Part shown: positions 41,026 through 52,204 of the stretch, piece after piece
How positions within the stretch are numbered: the stretch's first letter is position 1
Layout of the letters: each line of letters opens with the position of its first letter
Origin: Chaetoceros tenuissimus
Taxonomy: Eukaryota > Bacillariophyta > Thalassiosirophyceae > Chaetocerotales > Chaetocerotaceae
DNA length: 64,000 bases
Direction of reading: 5' to 3'
Assembly: GCA_021927905.1 (NCBI GenBank)
Contig: BLLK01000052.1
Span: 64,501 to 128,500 of the forward strand
Notes under the pieces: generated by a model
What the model was told of the DNA's origin: nothing
The model's database searches: none
Seen by the model: the letters and a program-made list of their open reading frames with translations, nothing else
Made by a program: the position numbers and the translations under genes

Positions 41026-42127
41026 TTTATATATTTTATATATGTTTTGTATATCTTATTGCAATGAAATGGTATAGTATGATCTCTTCTATTTCATAGA
41101 TATGTTTTGTAGTTACTCGTAAATGCCTTCCTGCTCTGTTGTTGTTGCTTCATTTTTTGCCAAAATTTGCGCGCCAAGGTGAATAGCTCATTATTGAGTC
41201 TTGTGGACCAACGATTGAAAAACGAAAAGAAAAAGAAATATTGAAATTAGAAATGTTAAATCTAATACATAGGTAGAGCAACTTGAATTTGTAAACTATA
41301 CCGATAGTTCTTTCATATATTTAGATTTAGATATCGATGGGTTGCCAATAAAGGAACATTGAGAATTGCGAGTGGCCAGAATCCACTATCTTTCTATTTG
41401 ATTTCGCACTTCGAAATTCATTAATGAAGGCCATGCATTTCAATATCTTTCTTCAACAAAAGATATGCATGGCAAAGAATAGAATTGCTTATTATACTGA
41501 CCATACTTTAGGTCAGTGTGGTTATTATACTACTCAAAGCTATCTGTATACTTTGCGAATAGTAATGTTTGCAAATTCTAAAAGATATAAAAATGGCAAA
41601 CTCTTTTTGCTTCAAGTTCAAGAATAGCTAGAGTAGTGAAATTTATATAAGATATGAATTCAGTCTTTCCGCTTCCACTGTAGATTGAAATTTGTATTCA
41701 AGATTTCTCAAGAAATAGGATAAGGGAGGCAACATACGTATAATCAAGCTTGACGACAATGTATTCACAATGGCCAAAGTCTATTCCTATTGACGTGTAA
41801 TGTAGTGAGGATATATTTCCAAAGAAAACAAGGATAGTGAGTTCTCTAATCCATAAGCGTTTGTCATACAGATCGAGTCAGGTTTCTTAAGTACATTTCC
41901 CTTGACCTCGTCGATAAAGAGAGAAATCTCTTGGAAAGATTTTTCATAGAAAAAAGCATCCCATTTAAATTAATCTATATAATTGTTTCATTTGGAATCA
42001 GTAAGTTCCAGATCTAGGCAAATAAAGCCGAAACTAAAATGGACATCTACTTCACCCCTCTAGCTACTATTCATATCATATTACTATTCATGTGCACATC
42101 ATTGCCAAATACAAATCACCTTTACAA
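41026..42127. other. Intergenic region, no gene recognised
   Basis: About 1.1 kb of AT-rich DNA between two minus-strand genes. The one open frame (41424-41627) has no recognisable features. The 41026-41180 end, with a gcgcgcc near 41170, is the likely promoter of the 40003 gene. Confidence 0.4.
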
Positions 42128-42493
42128 TCAAAAGAAACGATGATTTCCGACATGATTGACTTCATGATTTTGTTCTTCCATTAATAGCTCTTGATGATGT
42201 CTTCGCTCTTCCTGTTCCATTGCTTCCCATTCTTCATGATGAATCTCTTCTTCATTCTCTTCATGTACAACTACATGTATCCCTACGACAATAGCTAATA
42301 TGGCAAGAGTACCAGCGACAGTCATGATGAGGAATGCAAGCTTTTTCCAATTCTCCTTTTCTTCATCGTAGAGCTCGTGATCGGGTTTATCTTTTAATCT
42401 TTGCCTTTCTATTTCATGTTTTGGGATTGTGCCTGTGGCAAATTCTTCGTCTGTTGGGATTGACTGATAATCTATATATTTAGGCTTTGTCAT
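42128..42493 (-). CDS. Small single-pass membrane protein, His/Glu-rich tail
   Basis: 121 aa from the ATG at 42493 (MTKPKYIDYQSIPTDEE). The frame extends further upstream only through a GTG. A charged N-terminal half is followed by one membrane span (LAFLIMTVAGTLAILAIVVG, about residues 52-73). The tail is rich in Glu and His (HEENEEEIHHEEWEAMEQEE), and could be metal-binding or a coiled coil. There is no signal peptide. Function and membrane are unknown. It lies about 250 bp from the mannosidase gene on the same strand. Confidence 0.6.
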   Translation of the reverse strand: MTKPKYIDYQSIPTDEEFATGTIPKHEIERQRLKDKPDHELYDEEKENWKKLAFLIMTVAGTLAILAIVVGIHVVVHEENEEEIHHEEWEAMEQEERRHHQELLMEEQNHEVNHVGNHRFF

Positions 42494-42742
42494 TTTACTG
42501 CTTTTGGTGTAATGTGTATAGTATCGCTTGATAGAATTCAAGTGAGATTGAATCAAGATATGATATGTTTGTAATGCACCTATGCAGGTCACAGGTCACA
42601 GGTCAGCTGTTTTCAAAGTGATGGCTTTGAACGCTTTTCAAATTTTGACACCTCGGAGTTGGATCTTCAACGAGCTATCTTGCCATAAATGGTAAAGTCA
42701 TAGCTAGCTAGCCTGACACAACCATCGTCATTGTATATTATT

Positions 42743-44665
42743 TTAAGAATCAAAGAATGGATTCAAAATAGGTAGCGGATGAGCTTCAGTGTTAAATACA
42801 TGCTTTGTCAAATCAAGTTTTGAGTCTGGATCAAACAAAAGATAAAAGTACTTCAATGTTTCTCCTAGAAAGAAGGATTCCATACTATCATTTGGCTTCT
42901 TACTTCGATCTCTCACATCCGGATGAGCGCCATAGCCATACTTTGTCTTACAGTATGATTCTATAGCTTGAAACATTTCCCAGCCCCATTCTCTGTAGAT
43001 TGGATCTCCTGTCAAATGATTTAAAATGAATAGACTTTCCACTGCTTCTGGTCTTAGTAGATAGTGTTCAGCATTACGTTTCGGTTCAATACCAGTGTGT
43101 TGATGTTGATTGGCAGTTTCCACAATCTTGGATTTGAATAGTGGTTTGAAACCATGAGATATTTCTCCACCTATTCCTGTGTCTGTCACAGCATACATTT
43201 GATAGCATGTATATGTTAAAGCTTTTGCTGTTTGTAAATCCCGTTGTGCTCGTTTGGAATCTAAGCCATTGGGATCTGTGTAAGCTCCTAATGCAAGTAA
43301 ACCTCCCATGAAACATTCCAAATGTTCCATTTCATGTATTTCATTCCTTCGTTTTGAATTTAGTTTGATGAGATATGCCAAGCCATCGTCACTGTATCTC
43401 AAAATTTTGTCATGAAGGCCATCCATGCTTTTATCATATTGTTGTCGAAATTTGGTTTCAGTTTTACCCGTTTGTAGCCATAATTTGAGCATGTATTCAT
43501 AAAACGAGTCGGCTCTGCCACCAAATGTAATTCTTGCACCTGCGAGACCAGGTCTTATTTGTGGTGAACTATTCTTGACAGCTGTAGTATACAATCCATC
43601 GGGTGGATTCAAAGCATACAATTTATCCAATGCATTCATGGATTTCTCATCATATTCTCGGTTATGAGTGATGCGTGCCAATTCTCGAAATTCCAATTGT
43701 AAACTTCCCGCAGCAGATATTTGTGTTTCCTGCGGTGACCATAATTCATTCTTGGCTATACCAGTCTTTAGGTTGACTTGGAAATAGGGCACTCCCGATG
43801 GGGAATTAAACGCTTTAAATAGTCTTTGACCAATATCTTGAGCTTTCTCCAAGAAAGCAGTATCTTGACTGAAATAATATGCTGATAACAGACCACCTAA
43901 ACTTCGAATGGTATTTTCAAACGTACTAACTAAATGATCTACATCATGCGATAATGAATCTCGTACCCAATCACGTGCCTGGTAGAATTCATCCTTCATA
44001 TCCATCAACCAAAGCGTATCCAATGAATCAACTAATGTCGTACCTACACCAAACCAATTTTGTTGTCCTTTGCCTGAAACAGGGAGTAATTCATCGTATC
44101 CAAATGCATATTTTGCATATCCTCCCCATGCATGTTTCATAGCGTTCTTTATGTGCGTTCTTCGTTTACGAGCTAAGTCATCACTTTGTTGCCGTATTGA
44201 TTCCGTAATAATGTATGGAGATGTTCCATTGCTGTATTCATGAAACCGACCGCCTCCTTTTGGTAAATAAGGAATTTGCATTTCCGATGTTCCAAAATAA
44301 GGCCAATCATCTTTTTGCAGAGTTTCTTCATTGTCTACTGTGGCTTCTTCTTTTTCCAAAGGACCATTTACAGGTTCTTCTACATTTATCTTCTCAAAAC
44401 TTTTCTTTTTAAACTCTGCAAACTTCTCTTTGGCTTTTAATTTTACTTTTTCTTCAATAGCTTTGAAACTTACATGATCACCATCAGTTGATGAAACAGA
44501 AGTATCCAAAGGATCTGGTAACAGAAATAAAACAGTAATGACTGAAACGAGAAACGCAAAAATTACTTTGAGAGCAAAACGTGTATTGGCACTTAGACGC
44601 CTTTTTCTACGATATCTTGCTCCTCGCCTTGATGTCAATTTATTTGATATCTGAACATTGTACAT
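42743..44665 (-). CDS. Class I alpha-1,2-mannosidase (GH47)
   Basis: 640 aa, single exon from ATG. It is a type II membrane protein: a basic cytosolic tail (RRGARYRRKRR), an anchor at about 33-50 (VIFAFLVSVITVLFLLP) and a charged stem. The GH47 catalytic domain starts near residue 165. Family hallmarks in order are HAWGGYAKYAFGYDELLPVS, TLVDSLDTLWLM, FGGRADSFYEYMLKLW, HLECFMGGLLALG, YLLRPEAVESLF with its acidic residue, SMESFFLGETLKYFYLLFD and the terminal NTEAHP, whose Thr coordinates calcium. It trims alpha-1,2-linked mannose from N-glycans in the ER or Golgi. Size and layout are normal for a Golgi/ER enzyme of this class. Confidence 0.93.
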   Translation of the reverse strand: MYNVQISNKLTSRRGARYRRKRRLSANTRFALKVIFAFLVSVITVLFLLPDPLDTSVSSTDGDHVSFKAIEEKVKLKAKEKFAEFKKKSFEKINVEEPVNGPLEKEEATVDNEETLQKDDWPYFGTSEMQIPYLPKGGGRFHEYSNGTSPYIITESIRQQSDDLARKRRTHIKNAMKHAWGGYAKYAFGYDELLPVSGKGQQNWFGVGTTLVDSLDTLWLMDMKDEFYQARDWVRDSLSHDVDHLVSTFENTIRSLGGLLSAYYFSQDTAFLEKAQDIGQRLFKAFNSPSGVPYFQVNLKTGIAKNELWSPQETQISAAGSLQLEFRELARITHNREYDEKSMNALDKLYALNPPDGLYTTAVKNSSPQIRPGLAGARITFGGRADSFYEYMLKLWLQTGKTETKFRQQYDKSMDGLHDKILRYSDDGLAYLIKLNSKRRNEIHEMEHLECFMGGLLALGAYTDPNGLDSKRAQRDLQTAKALTYTCYQMYAVTDTGIGGEISHGFKPLFKSKIVETANQHQHTGIEPKRNAEHYLLRPEAVESLFILNHLTGDPIYREWGWEMFQAIESYCKTKYGYGAHPDVRDRSKKPNDSMESFFLGETLKYFYLLFDPDSKLDLTKHVFNTEAHPLPILNPFFDS

Positions 44666-45153
44666 CTTTTCTTTTCAATAGATTTGAACATGGAATATCC
44701 AATAGAATATAGGAAAAGAAAAGAAGATATGTATGTGAAGCAAGCAAAAAGGGCCGTTTTTATTCTTTGATTGATAGGGAACTAGCCACAAAGATTAACT
44801 GGCATGAAACGATTGACTACACCTACAAGACCACGACTGACTCAATCATAGCTAGTGACAGTAGGTTGACAGTAGAAAAAAATCCTTCACGGAGAAACTT
44901 TTAGCACTTTTAGTGTCATGGCAGAATCCTCCGTGCACTTCATCACTTTTTCAAGCACTTGCATGCACACACTTCAAGCTGCACTCTGACACTGATACTC
45001 ACTCATTTGTTATTTGTTCCTCCGAGACAAACTATAGCTTTACCTTTCTGAAATAACAATTGATCACGAGATCAACCTAGTTTCATCACTGATCGCGATA
45101 CATCTATTCCCCGTCTATACTATATGCTAATAGAATTGAACAATTACTAGAGG
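44666..45153. promoter_or_regulatory. Divergent promoter region between mannosidase and glycosidase genes
   Basis: 488 bp separates the two oppositely oriented start codons. It includes a gatcacgagatcaacc...gatcgcgatac stretch around 45062-45100. No other gene is visible here. Shared regulation of the two carbohydrate-active genes is possible but only inferred. Confidence 0.35.
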
Positions 45154-48100
45154 ATGAGGATTCACAGCATAACGCCATATGTTGTGACATGTGTTGCTTT
45201 ATATGTTTCGTTGGGTCGGGCCTATGAAGGTAAGAGAATCTAGAAGATTTAATCCATTACAAATACGTTTATACATTTATATATTTTCTAACAACGCATC
45301 AATTCAATTACAGCTGAATATAAATCAAAAGATCAAATAGATGGTAAATCTTCAGAAGATTCTTTTGGAAGGAAGTCCAGAGTAAATGGACGATTTGTGA
45401 GATATGTGAATCAGGAAAGGACTGAAAAGCTGGAAAGATCATTGAATATTAACAATACAGAAAATGGAGAAATAAATACAGATGGAAATGAAACTTTGAT
45501 CGAAGTTAATGATAAGAATCAAACTGGAAATGAATCTATAACAATATCTCCATCGGCAATTCCTCCGAAGATGTCAGATGAGACTTTGATTGGAAATGAA
45601 ACATCAGTTCCTTTGGATGAACCTTTGGAATCTGATTCTTCAAGTCCAACTTCTCTGGAATCTAATATTCCTTCGGCTATTCCTTCGATGGTACATTCTT
45701 CAACTCCAACTATGATTCATTCATCATCTCCATCGACCTTTCCTTCTATTTCAGGTCAACCAACCAAATTAGCCTCGAAAGAGCCTAGTGGTCAACCGTC
45801 GTTAACGTCTTTTTCGATACCAACAATTTCAACTTTTCCATCAAATGTACCTTCGGAAACTCCAACAACATTTCCGTCAATGCAGCCATCGCTAGGTTCA
45901 TCTAATTCACCAACAGATTTACCTTCTCTATCTCCATCGACTTTACCATCGATATTTCCAACAAATAATCCTACAAAAGTGCATTCTTCACTTCCAAGTT
46001 TGCTACCTTCAACTTCACCGTCTCTGAAACATTCCAATTTGCCTTCATCTAGTTCAAAGCCTTCAGATGTGCCAAGTTTGTTACCTACAAGAAGCTCTGG
46101 ACCTTCTACTCTACCATCTCTTTCTAGCAATCCTTCAGAGAAACCTTCGATGCGCCCCAGTCTCGTTCCCTCCATGAATCCGTCATTAGAACAATCAGAT
46201 CTACCTTCCTCATCACCTTCAAAGATGGCTTCAGAAAGCCCATCTTCATATCCGTCTAACTCACCAACAACAAGTTTAGAGCCGTCTAGATCACCTACGC
46301 AAGTTCCGACAACTTCATCAAGTCCTTCCTATGCTCCTACAGAATCTAATGAACCCTCGAGTTTCCCTTCTTTGCTCCCAAGCGTTATACCTACAGAAGC
46401 ACCTTCAACTTTGAAACCTACACTCACTCCAACTTCAACACCTAGCAAAGTTCATTCCGCAGTGCCTTCGTTGTCTTTGAAGCCAACATCTTTACCAAGT
46501 GTCACTGCATCTTCAAATCCTAGCTCTTTACCAACGAGCTCACCATCTAGGCAAAGATCGAATGCACCTTCAAGTAAACCTTCTGCAAGTCCAAGCAAAC
46601 GACCAACAAGTAAACCATCTGAATCACCTTCAAAATCACCAACTTCGAAACCATCGACTTTATCACCAAGTTCCTCCCCGACTGAAGACCTTTGTAAAGA
46701 TAACGATAGATATGAATTCGCATTAGATGATGGAAACTTGGTGACATGTTCTTGGATCACTAGTTATCCTCGACTTAACTCTTTCAGAAGAAATTTGTAC
46801 TGTGCAAATGAACGAAATGCAAAAAGGTGCAAATACAGTTGTGGGACATGTGTATCAAGTTTGAGGCCATTGCCTGTTGATGATGAAACAGCTATATTTG
46901 AAGTGGAGGATGGAACTGAAAAGGCTTGCTCCTTTTTCTACAAGAATAAGTTGAATGATATCGAAAGAGCAATTAACAGACAAGATGCATACTGTAACGA
47001 GAAGATTGATAAGGATACAAGGATATCTGATGCATGTGCTTTGAGTTGTGGGTATTTACATCATAACTTTTATTCACCTTCTTCCAGCCCCTCATCAGCC
47101 CCAACGCCAACAATTGCTCAAACTAATGCTCCTACAATAGAATCTACGCCTATGCCAACATCATCTGTTACACGAAGGCCAAATGAAAAGAGAGGTCTCA
47201 TTATCAATAGACATATTGATGAATCTGCAGTTATTCCATTCTCGAGTTCCATTTCTTGGTTTTATAATTATAGACAAGAACCTATGGATTGGGAAGGTCA
47301 GTGGGCTGACAGATATGGAATTGAGTTCATTCCCATGATGTCGAATCAGTATCTCTACAATGCTTACGGCGACAAATTCTGTTCATTTGAAACTCATGGA
47401 AAGATTCAAGCTGACATGAGGTATCCTGTTTGCTCTACTCAAGATGCCATCGATATTATAAGAACTGCAAGAATTAATAGGAAGAATGGAATTCCTTTGA
47501 GGTATCTTATGGGTTTTAACGAAATGTACAACAATGACCACGATTTTTCACCTGAAGAAGCTGCCTTCTATTGGTCAAAATATGTTCAACCTGCAGCTGT
47601 TGCCAATGGTTTGAAACTCATAGGTACAACTTTCAATGCAATGTCAGATGCTTGGGCTGCAGATTTCTTGAGGCGTTGTTTTGATAGACGCCATGATCCC
47701 AACTATCCATGCGACATTCATGTGATTGAAAAGTTTGCTATTCATCAATATGATTGCAAGCAAGCCATGTGGGAACGATGGTATGGTCCAAGTGGATCTT
47801 TATTTCAGCAACGGCTAATTCAAAATCTAGGAAACTACGGAGGCAAAAGCAACTGGGCACAATACATTAGAAGAAGGCCATTATGGATTACAGAAACAAA
47901 TTGCTACTGGGATATGAAATTGAATAATGATTTGACTAGAAGTGGTTGGACTTTCCCACATGCAAGCAATGAGGAACAATGTATGCGAATAACTGGTCAA
48001 CGGCCAGAAGTTTACGGAAAGGGATCTTTGGCTACAATGGATTCTTTGTGGAATATAGAAGCCTATGCTATTTGGACAACGTATTCACCAAAGGATGTTT

Positions 48101-48609
48101 TAAAGGGAAATTATCTTACATTCAAGAATGGAAGAATGACACCATTAGGAAAAGCATTTTTGAATCCAGGTGACACTTCAGTTGACTGTAAGATGCCAGG
48201 TATTGATAGAAAAATATATGCAAGTGGAAGTCAGGGTTCTATATCTGGTTTTGCTTCGTATGTTTACTGTGCATCTACAAAATCTACTTTTGCTCGAAAT
48301 ATGCACAGTGGTGGGAAACTTGACATGTATGTCGATGTACCTGCAGCGGGAGAATATGCCATCAATATTTCTTACATTACCGCAGAAGATAGATTACTTC
48401 AAGTGAAAGTAAATGATGTGTACGTTGACACCTTTCTTTTTCCTGATACCGGAGAATGGTGCGGAGTTGGTGGAATCTCGACCTATGTTCCGATGGAGCT
48501 CAGTGGATTTGTTGCTGGTAGAAATAAGATCACTTTCGGAAATGAAAACGATAGGGATGGTGAACGGATTCAATCTCCAACTATTGAATGGATCTCAGTG
48601 GTTATATAA
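45154..48609 (+). CDS. Secreted GH128-like glycosidase with Ser/Pro stalk and CBM-like domain
   Basis: 1123 aa in two exons: 45154-45229 (MRIHSITPYVVTCVALYVSL, signal peptide) and 45314-48609. The 84-nt intron runs from GTAAGAG to TTACAG. About 400 residues of 'PSxxPS' repeats form a probably O-glycosylated stalk. They are followed by two Cys modules (CKDNDRYEFAL...TCSWI...R...YC..RN.KRCKYSCGTC) like those of the EGF protein at 32717. From about residue 650 comes an Asl1/GH128-type catalytic domain: SWFYNY, EFIPMMSNQY, RYLMGFNEMYNN with its acid residue, and PLWITETNCYW with the second Glu. The last ~130 residues resemble a CBM6/35-type beta-sandwich. Beta-1,3-glucan (chrysolaminarin or wall callose) is the likely substrate. 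Confidence 0.85.
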
Positions 48610-48976
48610 TTATTTTATTTTATTATAAGTAAATTTTATGTGTTTTTGAAAGTGCCAGGACCTGTCCAATTTATAATTGACAATGACAGTAGAAAAATTG
48701 AAATGACTCGTCATTGTTTTTCAAATAGACTTCCATATGGCGTCACGATGACGTGAATCTACGATTTGATGTTGTGTCGTCTTTCAGAAGAACAATTAGG
48801 AATTAGGAAGGTCTCTACTTTTCTTGTATTTTGTAAAAGGGGAAAACTTTTGCAAGTCTAGATACTCTGTTCTAGTCCACTGAATTATTTCTATACTTCT
48901 ATTTCAGTCGCACCGTGCTTAGGAGCAAAAATTTCTTGTCCTCGATAGCTAATCAAGAAAATAAGAAGGGAGCGAG
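48610..48976. other. Intergenic region, no gene recognised
   Basis: 367 bp with no open frame worth noting. It contains the 3' end of the glycosidase transcript and the promoter of the small membrane protein. Confidence 0.4.
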
Positions 48977-49282
48977 ATGGTTGTTATTGACTGCTCTAGT
49001 TACAACTGTGAATTCTTTTATTTGTTGATTGTTATTGGAATTCCATTTTTTGTTGTCTTATTTCTCCTCGGTGCTTATTTTTGCTACCGTAGATATCAGA
49101 TCGAGAGACATCGGCCACCAGCAAATGAATTAACTCATCAATCATATGCACCTCCTGCTACAACCGTTGCAACTACGTCACCGGTTTTTGTTCACAATCA
49201 ACAATACGACCGTAATGGTGCTAGTTCTTACATTGTTCAAGATGATGGACATTTATATGTTGGTGATAAAGCTAGTGCCTGA
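48977..49282 (+). CDS. Small single-pass membrane protein
   Basis: 101 aa from ATG. A short N terminus with two Cys (DCSSYNC) precedes one span (LLIVIGIPFFVVLFLLGAYF) at about 16-36. A cytosolic-type CYRRYQIERHRPP juxtamembrane segment and a Pro/Thr/Tyr-containing tail follow. Function unknown. A decayed paralog lies 400 bp downstream at 49683-49980. The Tyr motifs could be phosphorylation or sorting signals, but this is speculation. Confidence 0.6.
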   Translation: MVVIDCSSYNCEFFYLLIVIGIPFFVVLFLLGAYFCYRRYQIERHRPPANELTHQSYAPPATTVATTSPVFVHNQQYDRNGASSYIVQDDGHLYVGDKASA

Positions 49283-49682
49283 TTACAAGAAACCAGCAGA
49301 GGATACCGGCCGTGAACGCTACGTAAATTCGAGCATCATTTTATTGGGGTGAAAAGATAATGCATGCAGTTATCTTTTTTGTTTCTATTGCAATAAGAAA
49401 TCATATTGTGTAAGAACAAACTCAATATTAAAAGTTACCATAATTAAGTACTACAGTAGATATATACAAATATTCAAAATTTGACCATCATACAAAGTTG
49501 TCATCTGCGAATTCCTTTTCGATCAAGAATGTGTCACGTATCATTATTTGATCATGGATCGCGATATCGCGATCAATAAAGAAATCTTTTGCGAAATGCA
49601 TGAATGTTCGATATAATGATATAGTCCAATAGTCTATTTCAAGCCAAATTTACTTCTACGAGCAATCACAAAAGAAAATCAA
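49283..49682. other. Intergenic region, no gene recognised
   Basis: 400 bp without coding features. A gatcgcgatatcgcgatc perfect palindrome-like string lies at about 49557-49575, a potential hairpin or protein-binding site of unknown role. Confidence 0.4.
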
Positions 49683-49980
49683 ATGGAAGAAATTTGTGAA
49701 AGTATAGATTGTACCATCCTATCTTTTAATTGGTATCTCTGCTGTAGTTATCGTATTTTTGAGTTGCTATTTTTGCTATCGTAAGCAACAGATAGAGAAA
49801 CATCGACCACCTTTCACAGAACTAACTCCTCAGCACACAACTCATTCAGTGGTTCCAACTGCTCCACCAGTTGCGTTTGATAGTCACCAAAGCGAAAATA
49901 TGAAACATACTCCATTAAATAGAAATGAAAATACTGTAAATGCATATTCCTATGATGGTGAGGATAAAGCAACTGTTTGA
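49683..49980 (+). pseudogene. Frameshifted paralog of the small membrane protein
   Basis: An ATG at 49683 opens MEEICESIDCTILSFNW. The membrane span and conserved tail (LIGISAVVIVFLSCYFCYRK, then QQIEKHRPPFTELT) are in a different frame, which has a TAG just upstream and no ATG of its own. The CY(F)CYR..QIE.HRPP signature matches the 48977 gene. A single frameshift between about 49705 and 49735 explains the pattern. An intron is less likely in so short a distance. If the base count is a sequencing error the gene would be intact. Confidence 0.55.
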
Positions 49981-50041
49981 GTATAAGAGAAACAACTGTA
50001 CTGCTACATCTAAGCTTAATGCTTATAAATCAAACTTTACT

Positions 50042-51121
50042 TCAAAATTTAACTACCTGATAGTCTTTATAGCCTAGCCTATGTAGTTCACTACCGACCT
50101 CCAATTCTTTTGTCCTCTTACCACATAAGTTCATGTAGACTTGCGGCAATCCGCAAATAAATAGTCGATGACCTTCATCACTAGGATCCGAAGCTGCTCT
50201 TTGATATACAGCTTGACCATCGACCCAACCTAGCTTCTTTCTATCGTCTGGAATGCTCTCCCAATTCTTTGGTAGAGGTGGTCCAATTTTCGCATCGGTC
50301 TTCGCATGAAAAGTTACGTTATTCCATCGAGATCCTATACAGTAGCAAACTTGAAACCTCGAACTATAAGAATTATGCCATTTGTCAAGTAAAACCCTCT
50401 GTAGAATATCTGCAACAGTACGAACTCCATATAATAGTCTGATCTTTTTGACATGCAAACACTCGTTCTTTTCAAGTAATGCACGTAGAATCCGAATCAT
50501 TGGAGTCACGCCTACTCCAACGGCAATCATTGTAATAGAAGTAACACTCTCCTCAAAAGGATATGCAATCTTTCCTTTACATATATCATCATGCTGAAAC
50601 TCTAAAGTTTGACCAATCTTTAAGGAATGAACATGATTACTAACTTTTCCGGGAGGTTTATATGAATGATCTGTCTTGGCATATAAAAAGTATTTATTCT
50701 CCATCTTTTGTTTTGATTCAGGTATACCCCATTCCGCATATCGTTTAATCATGAGTTTGAATCTACCTTTTGTGTGTTCTTCCAAAGCTGTATAAGGTCT
50801 CGCATGATATTCGCCATTGGCGTCTTGGACTCGTATCAGTAAATGATCGGTGATTGGTAAATTCAAGTATGTGTTTGAATCTTTCAAGGCGAATTCAAAT
50901 ATAGATGTGTCATGATTATGCTTTTCGACAGATAATAATTTAAGAGCTGTCCAATTTGGCCCGATACTACATTGTTGCTGGTGATTTATGGAATGGTCCA
51001 TTTGTTCAATAGGAGACGAAGAAGAAGAGGCGGTGCTATTGTTATCTTTATTTGCTGCATCTTTGTAGATCTGAGGAACGGTTGGCACATATGCTCCGAA
51101 TTTACACTCGCAGTCAATCAT
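50042..51121 (-). CDS. NADH-cytochrome b5 reductase-like flavoprotein
   Basis: 359 aa from ATG. The ferredoxin-reductase fold is evident. The FAD-binding beta-barrel carries HARPYTALEE (RPYT at residues 108-111) and a FAD-phosphate region around GKVSNHVHSLKIGQ. The NAD domain has TMIAVGVGVTPMIRILRALL and a C-terminal LFICGLPQVYMN in place of the usual CGPP. Length exceeds the ~300 aa of soluble b5 reductases because of a ~55-residue Ser/Asn/Gln-rich N terminus. No membrane anchor or cytochrome b5 heme domain is visible. It would pass electrons from NAD(P)H to a heme or other acceptor; the partner is unknown. Confidence 0.85.
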   Translation of the reverse strand: MIDCECKFGAYVPTVPQIYKDAANKDNNSTASSSSSPIEQMDHSINHQQQCSIGPNWTALKLLSVEKHNHDTSIFEFALKDSNTYLNLPITDHLLIRVQDANGEYHARPYTALEEHTKGRFKLMIKRYAEWGIPESKQKMENKYFLYAKTDHSYKPPGKVSNHVHSLKIGQTLEFQHDDICKGKIAYPFEESVTSITMIAVGVGVTPMIRILRALLEKNECLHVKKIRLLYGVRTVADILQRVLLDKWHNSYSSRFQVCYCIGSRWNNVTFHAKTDAKIGPPLPKNWESIPDDRKKLGWVDGQAVYQRAASDPSDEGHRLFICGLPQVYMNLCGKRTKELEVGSELHRLGYKDYQVVKF

Positions 51122-51442
51122 TTCACAAAGAGGGGAGATGCAAATTTTTAGATTGATGAATCAAACTAATCTTATGGACATCTCATAAGAGGTAAAAGCA
51201 TGAAATGAAAATAGACAATGAAGAAAGGAAAGAAATGAGAGGTTGGGACTTTTCCGTCTGTCTGTCGCTCTTTGGACCAGATGGTTGGACAGACGCGACA
51301 TTAGAACAAGTTAGAATTCTTTTTGAAATTCATTAGATTCACAGATTTCATCTCTCGTGCAAACAGATAATGGTGTGAGTATCTTTCATTAAATTGCAAC
51401 AAAGAATTAAAGAGTAGCAAATAAAAATTATCATTCATTCAT
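51122..51442. promoter_or_regulatory. Divergent promoter region between reductase and RING-H2 genes
   Basis: 321 bp between two start codons. It contains a tccgtctgtctgtcgc...ggttggacagacgcgac stretch at 51256-51300, whose GTCTGTC and GACAGAC parts can pair. This resembles the gtccgtct array at 2608 in composition. Confidence 0.35.
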
Positions 51443-52141
51443 ATGACAAATTTATGTGGTGTTGACGACGTAGCAGTTGCAAACTGCTCTGAAAGAGAGG
51501 AGGTAATGTACTTTATTTTAATCATTGTGAGCTTAGTTTCTTCTATAGTTTTGCTTCGGAGATGTGTTTGTATGGTGGAAGATTCTACAGAAATTGCAAT
51601 TCGTTCTTCACCATCCCCTTCTGCTCTTCCGATGGGCAATGACGACTCAGTCGGCAATAGACACATTCTTGTTTTGACTAGCATCATTCATAAGAAAGTC
51701 ATCACTGCAACAGATGATGAAAAAGATGGAGACCAAAAGACAAATCTTCAAAATGATAGCAAAATTCTCAAGAGTTCCAATAAAGCTCTTTCATCACATC
51801 CTGACGAAGTGGATGAAGAATCTCTGCAACGGGTGACAAAGCTTACGATTGGAAAAACCGACATGACAATTGAGGAGATAAGCAGGAGTAAAAGCTCCAA
51901 GAATTTGAACTTTGAAGTATTTCAAGATGATAACGTACTATCATCCAGAAAAGATACACTCTATAATCCGAGAATGTGTCCTATTTGTTGTGAAGAATAT
52001 GAAAAGGGTCATGATATTGCATGGTCAAAGAATGAGGAATGTGTACATGCTTTTCATACGGATTGCATTGTACCATGGTTGCTTGAGCATAGTGATTGTC
52101 CAATGTGTCGCAATGATTATCTCTGTATGGAAAAGGTATAA
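51443..52141 (+). CDS. RING-H2 membrane protein, probable E3 ubiquitin ligase
   Basis: 232 aa from ATG. One membrane span lies near residues 17-40 (VMYFILIIVSLVSSIVLL), followed by a Ser/Asp-rich linker. A C-terminal RING-H2 finger of C3H2C3 type (about 178-222) reads CPICCEEYEKG...CVHAFHTDCIVPWLLEHSDCPMCRNDY. All eight metal ligands are present, and the conserved Pro/Trp needed for E2 contact is seen (IVPWLL). The layout is that of small ATL-type membrane E3 ligases. Target and membrane are unknown. Confidence 0.85.
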   Translation: MTNLCGVDDVAVANCSEREEVMYFILIIVSLVSSIVLLRRCVCMVEDSTEIAIRSSPSPSALPMGNDDSVGNRHILVLTSIIHKKVITATDDEKDGDQKTNLQNDSKILKSSNKALSSHPDEVDEESLQRVTKLTIGKTDMTIEEISRSKSSKNLNFEVFQDDNVLSSRKDTLYNPRMCPICCEEYEKGHDIAWSKNEECVHAFHTDCIVPWLLEHSDCPMCRNDYLCMEKV

Positions 52142-52204
52142 AAATTCCTCTTTTACGTGAAAAGGGTAGTCTGTAATTAGTAATTTATGTGGTATTGTAA
52201 CATT

